DNA from: Rhodovulum strictum
GTDB lineage: Bacteria > Pseudomonadota > Alphaproteobacteria > Rhodobacterales > Rhodobacteraceae
DNA length: 64,000 bases
Direction of reading: 5' to 3'
Assembly: GCF_009649175.1 (NCBI RefSeq)
Contig: NZ_WJPO01000007.1
Coordinates: 91,342-155,341, forward strand
Below the pieces are notes generated by a model. The model ran no database searches, was not told the DNA's origin, and saw only the letters and a program-made list of their open reading frames with translations. The position numbers and the translations under genes are program-made. Positions 36,687 to 44,883 of this stretch are shown here, in pieces (within the stretch, counting starts at the first letter, position 1; every line of letters starts with the position of its first letter).

Positions 36687-37139
36687 TCACGGGGCGGGGC
36701 GAAAGCGGATCGGGCGCAGCCCGGGATCGCGCGCGGCTTGCCACTCATCGACCAGCTCGGCGGCGCTCTCTCCGGACCAGTGGCACGCCTGCACGCCCCA
36801 TTTGTCCAGGATCAGCCGCAGCCGGTTCAGCCGGTACTGCGCGATGCAAAGCGGGCCGTCCCCGGTTGCGCGCGCCAGATCCTCGGGCAGCGGCAGGATT
36901 TCGCACAGCAGGCGCTGCGCGGCAAGATCGGGCGCCGAAAGCGGGCTCAGCACGAACAGCGCCCGCGCCCCGGCCAGACGCGCGGCCTCCAGATGGCGGG
37001 CGCGCAGGTCCGCCGCGCCGGGGCCGATCGGGTCCAGCGCCAGCAGCGCCAGCGCGGCCTGCGGCGCCGGGACGGTCCCTGTCGCCGCGTCCACGGCCTG
37101 CCGTCCGGCCGCAAGGGCGCGCCTGATGCGTCCGATCAT
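36687..37139 (-). CDS. Hypothetical protein
   Basis: 150 residues, leucine- and arginine-rich, probably helical, without signal peptide or membrane segment. It begins MIGRIRRALAAGRQAVDA and ends with a proline/arginine tail (GLRPIRFRPAP). A central stretch (ARALFVLSPLSAPDLAAQRL) could be a Rossmann-like strand and helix. AGGGACGGCAGG lies just before the ATG. It diverges from the large glycosyltransferase gene, 94 bases away. No family recognised; reality of the gene rests on reading-frame length, codon use and ribosome binding site. Confidence 0.5.
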   Translation of the reverse strand: MIGRIRRALAAGRQAVDAATGTVPAPQAALALLALDPIGPGAADLRARHLEAARLAGARALFVLSPLSAPDLAAQRLLCEILPLPEDLARATGDGPLCIAQYRLNRLRLILDKWGVQACHWSGESAAELVDEWQAARDPGLRPIRFRPAP

Positions 37140-37233
37140 GCCTGCCGTCCCTGCCCCCTGGTTGCGAAACAATTGGACTCGCCTGCCCGGATATTCCAGC
37201 ATTCGCGCAGGCTTTGCCAGAGGAGAGGGGCCG

Positions 37234-39435
37234 GTGCCGAGCCTCGAGACCGATGTTCTGGTGCTTGGCGATTTCCGCTTCCCCGGCGGAACCTCGACCG
37301 GCATGGCGGCCGAGATCGCGGCACTGGCGCATGCGGGCTATCGCGTGGCGCTGCTGCCGGTCGAGGCACCCTTCCTGGCCCGCCACCGCGGCTTTCACCC
37401 CGAGATCGCCGCGCTGATCGAGGCCGGTCAGGCCGCGCTGGTGCCGCCCGGCCAGCGGGTGCGCGCGCGGCTGGCCTGCCTGCACCACCCGGCCTGTTTC
37501 ACGCGCTTTCCCGCGCATCCCCTGCATGTCGAGGCGGCGCAGGCGGTGCTGGTCGTCCATCACCCGCCCGTCGATGCGCAGGGCGTGGCGCAATACGACA
37601 TCGCGGCCGTGCGCACGGTCGCCGCCGCGATCCTTGGCACCGAACCCGACTGGGCGCCGGTCGGCCCCGCGATGCGCGCGGCATTCGGCGCGCTCGCGAC
37701 CGCGCCGCCGCTGACGGCGGAGGATTGGGTGGGCGTGCTGGCGCCGGGCCGGATCGGGCGGCCGCGCAAGGGGCTTCTGGGCGGCCGCCCGGTGCTGGGC
37801 CGCCACAGCCGCCCCGACCGCGCGAAATGGCCCGACGACCGCGCGGGCTTTCTGGCGGCCTATCCCGATGCCCCGGATATCGAGGTGCGGCTGATGGGCT
37901 TCGGCCCCGCGCTGCGCCAGCGCGTCGGCCCCCTGCCCGCCAACTGGCAGGTGCTGCCCTTCGGCGCGGTGCCGGTCTGGCATTTCCTGGCCGGGCTCGA
38001 CTTCTACGCGCATTTCCACGGCAGCGACTGGATCGAGGCATTCGGCCGCGCCATACTGGAGGCCATGGGCGCGGGCCTTGTCTGCCTGCTGCCGCCGGAT
38101 TTCGAACCGCTTTTCGCCGAGGGCGCAGTCTATTGCCAGCCCGACGAGGTTGCCGACCGGGTCCGGGCGCTGCATGGCCACCCGGCGGATTATGCCCGCC
38201 AGTCCGAACAGGCCATCGCCGTCGTGCGCGAACGCTTTGCCCCCGAAATCGCGGTGGCCCGTGTCGCCGCCCGCATCGGCCCGCCCGCCGACCGCCCCGC
38301 CGCCCCCGCCACCGGGCGCGGGCATTGGCGCCCGCGCATCCTGCATGTCACCTCGAACGGGGTGGGCATGGGCCATCTGACCCGCGCGATGGCCGTGGCG
38401 CGGCGCCATCGCGACCGGGCAGAACCCGTGATCGTGACCATGTCGCGCGCCTTTGCCATCGCCCGGGACGAGGGGTTCATGGCCGAATACATCCCCTTCT
38501 TTCGCGGCACCGGCATGGCGCAAGAGGTCTGGCGCCCGACCCTGCGCGCCGAACTGACCGAGATGCTGCGCTATTACCGCCCCGGCGTCGTGGTGCTGGA
38601 TGCCAATGTCCCCTACGAGGGCGTGACCGGCGCCATCGACCAGGCCCAGGGGCTGTGGTCGGTCTGGCTGCGCCGGGCGATGTGGCCGCCGGGCGCGGGC
38701 GCGGGCTTTGTCGCGCAGCAGCGCCGCTTCGATGCGGTGATCGAGCCCGGCGAACTGGCCGCGCCCTTCGATCGCGGGCTGACGCGGGACGCGGGGGGCG
38801 ATGTGCTGGCGGTGGCGCCGATCCGCTATCTCGACGCGCCCGAGGCGCTGCCGCGACAGGCCGCGCGCGTGGTGCTGGGGCTCGACCCCGACCGCCCGGC
38901 GGTGGTCCTGCAACTGGGCGCGGGCAACAACATCCGCACCGAGGGGTTGCGCATTCTGATCGCCGCGGCGCTGGCCACGCTGCGACCGGAACCGCAGATC
39001 GTGCTGGCGCAATGGCAGATCGGCCGCGACGAGGGCGACGCCCCCGAGGGCATGATCGGGCTGCGCAGCTTTCCCTTTGCGCGCTTCCTGAACGCCTTTG
39101 ACTTCGCGGTGGCGATGGCGGGCTACAACACCTTTCACGAGAACCTTGCCGCCGGCCTGCCCACGCTGTTCCTGTCGAACGAGCATCACGAACAGGACGA
39201 ACAATGGCTGCGCGCCGATTACGCGCGCATCCGCGGACTGGCGCTGGCGGCGCGGACGGCGAATGGCTGCGATATCGTCCGCGCGCTGGAGGAGATCGCC
39301 CTTCCCGACCGGCAGGCGGCGCTGCGGCGGGCCTGCGCGCGGCTGCCACAGACGAACGGCGCCGATCAGGCCGCGCGCTACCTGGCCGATCTGGCCCATA
39401 TCCGGCGGCCCCATCCCGCCAGCAGCGGCGGCTAG
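37234..39435 (+). CDS. Two-domain glycosyltransferase (GT4-like plus GT28/GT1-like)
   Basis: 733 residues from a GTG with AGGAGAGGGG upstream. The N-terminal half (1-360) is a GT-B enzyme resembling GT4 proteins: DFRFPGGTSTGMAAEIAALA at the start and GSDWIEAFGRAILEAMGAGL in the donor-binding part. The C-terminal half (about 370-730) starts again with a Rossmann domain, ILHVTSNGVGMGHLTRAMAV, and ends with PFARFLNAFDFAVAMAGYNT and FHENLAAGLPTLFLS, the MurG/UDP-glycosyltransferase-like donor site. Both halves look complete, so one polypeptide may transfer two sugars in succession. It leads an operon with two GT2-like genes. Confidence 0.78.
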   Translation: MPSLETDVLVLGDFRFPGGTSTGMAAEIAALAHAGYRVALLPVEAPFLARHRGFHPEIAALIEAGQAALVPPGQRVRARLACLHHPACFTRFPAHPLHVEAAQAVLVVHHPPVDAQGVAQYDIAAVRTVAAAILGTEPDWAPVGPAMRAAFGALATAPPLTAEDWVGVLAPGRIGRPRKGLLGGRPVLGRHSRPDRAKWPDDRAGFLAAYPDAPDIEVRLMGFGPALRQRVGPLPANWQVLPFGAVPVWHFLAGLDFYAHFHGSDWIEAFGRAILEAMGAGLVCLLPPDFEPLFAEGAVYCQPDEVADRVRALHGHPADYARQSEQAIAVVRERFAPEIAVARVAARIGPPADRPAAPATGRGHWRPRILHVTSNGVGMGHLTRAMAVARRHRDRAEPVIVTMSRAFAIARDEGFMAEYIPFFRGTGMAQEVWRPTLRAELTEMLRYYRPGVVVLDANVPYEGVTGAIDQAQGLWSVWLRRAMWPPGAGAGFVAQQRRFDAVIEPGELAAPFDRGLTRDAGGDVLAVAPIRYLDAPEALPRQAARVVLGLDPDRPAVVLQLGAGNNIRTEGLRILIAAALATLRPEPQIVLAQWQIGRDEGDAPEGMIGLRSFPFARFLNAFDFAVAMAGYNTFHENLAAGLPTLFLSNEHHEQDEQWLRADYARIRGLALAARTANGCDIVRALEEIALPDRQAALRRACARLPQTNGADQAARYLADLAHIRRPHPASSGG

Positions 39436-39438
39436 CCG

Positions 39439-40668
39439 ATGTCCGGGCCGCCGCCGCGCGTGACGATCTGCATGCCCGCCTGCGAGGCCGAAACGACGCT
39501 GGACCGCGCCATCGCCTCGGTCCGGGCGCAGACCGTGGGCGATTGGCGGCTGATCGTGGCCGACGATGCCTCGGGCGACGGAACATGGGCGCTGGCACAG
39601 GCCGCCGCGGCCGCGGACCCGCGGATCACCGCGCTGCGCCAGCCCGCGCGGCTGGGCGTGATGAACTTTGCCACCGGGCTTGAGCGCGCCGACACACCGT
39701 TCTTCGTCTGGCTGGCCGCCGATGATTACTGGGGGCCGCGGTTCCTCGAGTCATGCCTGAACGTGCTGGCGCGCGACGCGCGGGCGGTTTCGGCCCTGCC
39801 GCGCTGCCGCTGGATCGGCCGCATCGACGGCCCGCGCACCGACACGCTGGATGGCCCCGTGGTGCAGCGGATGCGCCGCTACCTTGCCGCGCCCGGCGGC
39901 ACGCGGATGTACGGGCTGATGCGCACGGCCATCGCCCGCGCCGCCTTTCCGCGCCGCGCCATGAACGCCTATGACTGGGTGCTGATGACCGGAATCCTGC
40001 GCGCGGGCCCCCAGATCGAGATCCCCGAACCGATGCTGTTTCGCGACCGCACCGATCCCCTGCGCTATGCCGCGGCGGTCGAGGAATTTCACCGCGCGCG
40101 CCTGTTCCGCCGCTTCCCCGTTCTGGCGATGAGCCTTGCGGCATTGCGCGCGGGGCATGTGCCGCTGGCCAATCTGGGCGATCTGGCCGCGCTGAACCTG
40201 CGCAAGCACGAGGAATATCTGGCCGTGATGCACCCCGGCCAGTTCGCCCGGCGGCTGCGCCTGTTCCGCGCGCTCGGCCTGCCGATCGCGACGATGCCGG
40301 GCCGCGGCGCAGAGGTTGCCGGACAGATCGCCCGCACCGATCCCGCGCGCCGGGCCGCGGCCGGGCGGGTTCTGGTGCGGCTGGCGCGGCTCGGCGATGG
40401 CGCCGCCGCGCTGGAGCTTGGCCATCTGCGGCAGGCCGGGCTGTTGCGCGGGGATGCGCGGGCGGCCTTTGCCCGCGCGGGCGAACTGGGGCTGGCGGAT
40501 GGCTGGTTCCACGCGGCGCTGGCGGGCGGCGGCGACTGGCCCCGCATCGTCGGCGCCGCCCATCGCGGATCGGAAGCGGCCCGCGCCCATCTGGCGCGCA
40601 GCCGGGATGCGGGGCGCCTGCCCGCGGCGCTGGCCGATGTCACCGCCTACCTGCTGGCGCGGCGATGA
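39439..40668 (+). CDS. Glycosyltransferase family 2 protein with cryptic Sel1-like tail
   Basis: 409 residues. The GT2 core is clear: VTICMPACEAETTLDRAIAS, then LIVADDASGDGTW, and FFVWLAADDYWGPRF with the metal-binding DD near residue 95. After the catalytic part (to about 230) comes a helical region; residues 310-390 contain degenerate 35-residue repeats (ALELGHLRQAGLLRGDARAA; FARAGELGLADGWFHAALA) like worn Sel1 units. Only 3 bases separate it from the previous gene and the next start overlaps its stop. Confidence 0.8.
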   Translation: MSGPPPRVTICMPACEAETTLDRAIASVRAQTVGDWRLIVADDASGDGTWALAQAAAAADPRITALRQPARLGVMNFATGLERADTPFFVWLAADDYWGPRFLESCLNVLARDARAVSALPRCRWIGRIDGPRTDTLDGPVVQRMRRYLAAPGGTRMYGLMRTAIARAAFPRRAMNAYDWVLMTGILRAGPQIEIPEPMLFRDRTDPLRYAAAVEEFHRARLFRRFPVLAMSLAALRAGHVPLANLGDLAALNLRKHEEYLAVMHPGQFARRLRLFRALGLPIATMPGRGAEVAGQIARTDPARRAAAGRVLVRLARLGDGAAALELGHLRQAGLLRGDARAAFARAGELGLADGWFHAALAGGGDWPRIVGAAHRGSEAARAHLARSRDAGRLPAALADVTAYLLARR

Positions 40669-41966
40669 AAGCCCCGCCCCCCGGCCGGATGCCGCGGCTG
40701 ACGGCGATCCTGACCTGCCGCAACGCCGCGCAGACGCTGGGCCGCTTGCTCGATCACCTTGCCCGGCAGGGGGCAGAAACCATCGTTCTGGATCACGGCT
40801 CGACCGATGACAGCCCCGCCATCGCGCGCGCGCATCTGGGCGCCCCGGTCAGCCGGATCGCGCATGTCCCGTTCGACGGCGTGTTCGACCTGACCCGCCA
40901 GTTGCGCCAGAAACGCGACATCATCCGCGATCTTGGCGGCGATGGCTGGGTGCTGCACGCCGATGCCGATGAATTCGTCGAAAGCCCCGATGGCACACCG
41001 CTGCGCGACATGCTGGCGCTGTGGGACGATGCCCCCGTGCTGGCCTTCGACTGCACCGAATACATGTTCCTGCCCCGCGCCGAGGATGAAACGCATGACC
41101 CCGCCAGCTTCGAGACGACGATGCGCGCCTATATCCCCTTCCGCGAGCGCGACCCCAAGCAGCGGCTGTTCCGCGCCTCTGCGCCGCTTGACCTGTGGAT
41201 GCGCACGGGCGGCCATTCGATCACGCCCGCGCGCTCGCCGGTCAGCCTGCGGCTGCGCCATTACCCGGGCCTGTCGCTCGACCGGATCCGGGCCGATTAC
41301 CTGTCGCGGGTCTTTGCCCCGGCCGATCTGGCGCGGCGCTGGCACGGCTCGCGCATGGGCGCCGCGCGCCATGACGTGACCCCGCCCGGCAATGCCCTGT
41401 TCCGCAGCGCCGATGCAGGCTGGTCGCATCAGGATGCGGTTGACCGCCTGCCGGTGTTCCGCCCCCGCCCGGCCGAACCCGCGCCGCCCCCGCCGCCCGG
41501 CACCGATCTGGGGCTGATCTGCGGCCCCGGCGCGGCGGCGGCCGAAGATGTTGCCCTGCACCTGCCCGGCCTGCGGATCGCGCCGGTAGCGGCCCCTGCC
41601 CCCGGCGGGCCGCCGGTGCTGCACCTCATGACCCATCCCGCGCAGGACGCGCCCGCCGGGGATGCCGCCCAAAGGGCGCATGCCGAGGCATGGCTGCGCC
41701 GGATCGCCTGTGCCCGGCAGGCCGCGCTGTGTGCCGGGGCGCGCTATGGCGAGTTGCGGCTTGAGGATGCACTGGCCGATCCCGCCCTGCTGGCCGATGC
41801 GCTGCGCCGCCTGCTGCTGGCACGCGCAAGCGGGGCGGCGGGGTTTCTGGCCTGCCCCGCACAGCCCCGTCACGCCGCCCCCTGCCCCGCCCGCATCCGC
41901 GCCATCGCCGGTCCGCTGGCCCGCGATCTGGGCTATGACCTGACCAGCCCCGCCGCCGCGTCATAA
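40665..41966 (+). CDS. Glycosyltransferase family 2-like protein
   Basis: 433 residues, overlapping the previous gene by 4 bases. GT2 landmarks: LTAILTCRNAAQTLGRLLDH, IVLDHGSTDDSPAIA, and WVLHADADEFVESPDG with a DADE metal site near residue 100. This form, including the FDCTEYMFLPR segment, fits GT2 enzymes of the waaE/KdtX-like or DUF4422-like groups that act on polysaccharides; I cannot name the group with certainty. The C-terminal 150 residues are rich in alanine and proline and unassigned. Its 3' end overlaps the convergent radical SAM gene by 34 bases. Confidence 0.75.
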   Translation: MKAPPPGRMPRLTAILTCRNAAQTLGRLLDHLARQGAETIVLDHGSTDDSPAIARAHLGAPVSRIAHVPFDGVFDLTRQLRQKRDIIRDLGGDGWVLHADADEFVESPDGTPLRDMLALWDDAPVLAFDCTEYMFLPRAEDETHDPASFETTMRAYIPFRERDPKQRLFRASAPLDLWMRTGGHSITPARSPVSLRLRHYPGLSLDRIRADYLSRVFAPADLARRWHGSRMGAARHDVTPPGNALFRSADAGWSHQDAVDRLPVFRPRPAEPAPPPPPGTDLGLICGPGAAAAEDVALHLPGLRIAPVAAPAPGGPPVLHLMTHPAQDAPAGDAAQRAHAEAWLRRIACARQAALCAGARYGELRLEDALADPALLADALRRLLLARASGAAGFLACPAQPRHAAPCPARIRAIAGPLARDLGYDLTSPAAAS

Positions 41967-43003
41967 GCCGGAACATCGGAACACCCGGCCAGGCAGCCGG
42001 GACAATCGCCCGCCTGCCCGCGCGCCTGCATGCGGCGCTGGACCGGGCCATGCCAGATGTCGCGCAGGCGCACGCCCTCGGCGACATTGCCCATCGACTG
42101 CCCGCGCATGAAGAAACAGGGAAAGGTCTCGCCCCGCCCGGTGACCAGCAGGAACCGGCCCGGCAGCGTGCAGCCCCCGGGCGGCACCGGGCGCAGCCCG
42201 TCGAACAGATAGGGCAGCATCGCGGGAAACATCGCCTCGGTCGCGATGCGGATCCCGGCCAGCCGCGCGTCGTCCAGCAGCCGGCCCAGCACCGCCGCAA
42301 CCTCGGCGCGGCTGTCGGGGTCGAACTGCCATGCGCGGTGATCGGGCTGGTCCCAGGCAATCTCGGGCTGGAACGGCTGGACCGAGATTTCGCCCAGCCC
42401 ATGTTCCACCGCCAGCGCGATCAGGTGGTCGATCCCGGCCAGCGTCGGCCGCATCAGCACCGCGTTCGGATGCACCGATACGCCCTGCGCGCACAGCGCC
42501 CGCAACCCCGCCAGCGCCGCGCGATAGCTGCCCGGCCCGCGCAGCGCGTCATGCACCTCCTCGGGGCCGTCGATGCTGACCCCGATGCTAAGCCCCGGAA
42601 TGGCGGCCAGCCGTTCGGCATGGCGCGGCAAAAGCTTGCCATTGCTCACCAGCGAAATCCGCCCATAGCCCAGCCGCGCGGCTTCGTTCAGGATCGCGAT
42701 GATGTCCTTGCGCATGAAGGGCTCGGCGCCGCAGGCGGTAAAGACCCGCGCGCCCAGGCTGCGGGCCTCGGCCAGCAGCGCCAGGATGCGGTCCTGCGCC
42801 AGCCCGTCGCGCCCACCCTTCCAGACGCTGCACATCGCGCAGGACAGGTTGCAGCGGCTTGTCAGCTCGATGGAAATCTCGCGCAGCGGCCCACGGCAAG
42901 GGCGCGGCGCAGGGGCGCGCGCGTCCCGCGCAGAACTCTGGCGCGCGTCCCGCGCGACACTCTCGCACGCTGCCCGATACGCCGCTTGCAGCCGATCCCG
43001 CAT
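41933..43003 (-). CDS. Radical SAM/SPASM-like protein
   Basis: 356 residues. The cluster motif CNLSCAMC sits near residue 51 after ISIELTSR, and FTACGAEPFMRKD replaces the common GGEP segment with GAEP. The C-terminus has CTLPGRF, FPCFFMRG and DCPGCLAGC, the cysteine pattern of a SPASM domain with auxiliary clusters. SPASM enzymes often modify peptides, but relatives in glycan clusters act on sugars or their carriers. An unusual arginine/alanine-rich N-terminus (ARDARQSSARDAR, an internal repeat) precedes the fold. It starts 6 bases after the stop of the transporter gene. No precursor peptide is obvious next to it. Confidence 0.82.
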   Translation of the reverse strand: MRDRLQAAYRAACESVARDARQSSARDARAPAPRPCRGPLREISIELTSRCNLSCAMCSVWKGGRDGLAQDRILALLAEARSLGARVFTACGAEPFMRKDIIAILNEAARLGYGRISLVSNGKLLPRHAERLAAIPGLSIGVSIDGPEEVHDALRGPGSYRAALAGLRALCAQGVSVHPNAVLMRPTLAGIDHLIALAVEHGLGEISVQPFQPEIAWDQPDHRAWQFDPDSRAEVAAVLGRLLDDARLAGIRIATEAMFPAMLPYLFDGLRPVPPGGCTLPGRFLLVTGRGETFPCFFMRGQSMGNVAEGVRLRDIWHGPVQRRMQARGQAGDCPGCLAGCSDVPAYDAAAGLVRS

Positions 43004-43009
43004 CTGGCA

Positions 43010-44464
43010 TCAGCCCGAACTGGCCTTGGCCTTCGGCACATCCGCCGCGGCATCGCTCCAGGCCCTGCGGTCCAGATCCAGATCGGGGAAATCGGCCGGG
43101 TCAAAGACCGGCACCTTGCCCGCCGCCTGTTGCGCGCGGAAATCGTTCAGCACCCGCAGCGCCGTGGGAAACAGCATCGCCAGCGCCAGCAGGTTGACCA
43201 GCGCAAGGATCCCCATCAGCGGGTCCGAGAAGAAGAACACCGCCGTCGCCCCCGGCGCGATGGCCCCCACAAACACCACCCCGACGATTGCCAGCCGCAG
43301 CACATGCAGCGCCATCGGCCTCTCGCCGGTCAGGAAGGTCAACGCATTCTCGCCCAGGTAATAGTTGTAGATGATCGAGCTGAACGCGAACAGCAGGATC
43401 GCCCCGGTCAGGAAATAGCTCGCCCATCCGCCCACATGCGAGACCAGCGATTGCTGCGTCAGCACCACCCCGTCGATCGCCGCGCCCGGCTGATAGACAT
43501 CGCCCAGCAGGATCACGAAGGCGGTGCAGGAACAGATGATGATCGTGTCGATGAAGACCGAAAACGCCTGCACGATGCCCTGGTTGACGGGATGCGGCAC
43601 ATAGGCGACGGCGGCCACATTGGGCGCTGACCCCAGCCCCGCCTCGTTCGAGAACAGCCCCCGCCGCAACCCCTGCGAGATCGCCGCCCCCATGCCGCCG
43701 CCCACCGCCTCCTGCCAGCCAAAGGCATTGGCGACGATCTGCCAGATCATGCCGGGAACCTCGGTGATGTTGATCAGCACGATGAACAGCGCCATCGCCA
43801 GATAGCCGATTGCCATGACCGGGATGATGACATCGGCGACCTTGGCGATGCGCTTGATCCCGCCATAGACCACCAGCCCGGTGATGACGGCCAGCCCGAT
43901 CCCGGTCCACAGCCGGTCAAGCCCCAGGCTTTCCTGCGCCGCACCCGCCACCGTGTTGCCCTGGAAGGCGTTGAAGCCAAAGGCGAAGGCCGCGATCAGG
44001 CAGACCGCGTACAGCACCGCAAGCCAGCGGTAATCCGGCCCCAGCCCATGCGTGATGTAGCGCGCCGGGCCGCCGCGATAGGTGCCGTCGCCCTGATCCT
44101 GCTTGAAGGTCTGGGCAAGGGTACATTCGAACAGGCTGGTGGCCATGCCGACAATGGCGATGGCCCACATCCAGAACACCGCCCCCGGCCCGCCCAGCGT
44201 GATCGCGACCGCCACACCGGCGATGTTGCCGCCGCCCACGCGCCCGCCGACCGACACCAGCAGCGCCTCGCGCGAACTGACATGGCCGCGCCGCCCGGCC
44301 TCGGGGTCGGGGCGCAGGACGCGGAACATCGTGGTGAAATACTGGAACTGCACGAATTTCGAGACCACGGTAAAGAACAGCCCGAGCACGACCAGAAACG
44401 GGATCAGCGCCCAGCCCCATGTCAGGTCCGAAATCAGGTTGAAGAAATCCTCGATCGCGCCCAT
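43010..44464 (-). CDS. Sodium:alanine/glycine symporter (AGCS family)
   Basis: 484 residues with about ten membrane helices. The AGCS signature is seen in VSVGGRVGGGNIAGVAVAI (near residue 71) and later QGLRRGLFSNEAGLGSAPN, and GGPARYITHGLG. Family members take up alanine or glycine with sodium. Compared with many AGCS proteins the first motif reads GGRVGGGNI instead of GTGNI, a small divergence. The gene is followed after 6 bases by the radical SAM gene on the same strand. Confidence 0.9.
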   Translation of the reverse strand: MGAIEDFFNLISDLTWGWALIPFLVVLGLFFTVVSKFVQFQYFTTMFRVLRPDPEAGRRGHVSSREALLVSVGGRVGGGNIAGVAVAITLGGPGAVFWMWAIAIVGMATSLFECTLAQTFKQDQGDGTYRGGPARYITHGLGPDYRWLAVLYAVCLIAAFAFGFNAFQGNTVAGAAQESLGLDRLWTGIGLAVITGLVVYGGIKRIAKVADVIIPVMAIGYLAMALFIVLINITEVPGMIWQIVANAFGWQEAVGGGMGAAISQGLRRGLFSNEAGLGSAPNVAAVAYVPHPVNQGIVQAFSVFIDTIIICSCTAFVILLGDVYQPGAAIDGVVLTQQSLVSHVGGWASYFLTGAILLFAFSSIIYNYYLGENALTFLTGERPMALHVLRLAIVGVVFVGAIAPGATAVFFFSDPLMGILALVNLLALAMLFPTALRVLNDFRAQQAAGKVPVFDPADFPDLDLDRRAWSDAAADVPKAKASSG

Positions 44465-44883
44465 TGCATCGCCCCCCTGTTCCCCGGTGCGGCGGCCTGG
44501 GCGGCATCGCCCGGCCCACGGTCATCCTGCCGCAGCGCGCCCGGCGCACCGATCCCTGCGCAGGCGGGCGCGCGCTTGCGGCCCCTGTTGACCAGTATTC
44601 AGACGATGGCCCCGCAGGGCGAGCATTTTCTTGGCGGACCATGTATGGCGACTCTCCGCGTCATCCTGTAGTCGGGCGCCAGGACGACGGATGAAATGAC
44701 CCACCCAGCGACCCTGCATCTGCATCCGGCAAGACCCCGTTCGCGGGGCCATGGCGGCCGTGCCGCCCCCCGACAGGTGCGGCGAGTGCGCCGATTTCTC
44801 CCGACACGGAAGCGGCCTAATCTGCCCGCGGTCATGCCCACGGCTGACGGTTCCCCGGGAATCGGCGGTCACAGGAGTTGAAC
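44465..44883. other. 419-bp intergenic region between divergent transporter genes
   Basis: No convincing gene was found on either strand; short open frames here lack ribosome binding sites and family features. The region separates the AGCS and PiT genes and must contain both promoters. I see a small hairpin, CCCCG-TTCG-CGGGG, at 44735-44748, and TTGACC at 44587-44592 without a good partner at -10. No Pho box (repeated CTGTCAT) was found for the phosphate transporter. Confidence 0.5.

Noticed and set aside
28193..43003. The glycosyltransferase/radical SAM island as a prophage
   Set aside because: Although some proteins resemble phage-associated glycosyltransferases, there is no integrase, terminase, capsid, portal or tail gene and no attachment repeats were seen.
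44696..44881. Short open frame of about 61 codons upstream of the phosphate transporter
   Set aside because: No ribosome binding site, arginine/proline-rich composition typical of non-coding GC-rich DNA, and no family features.
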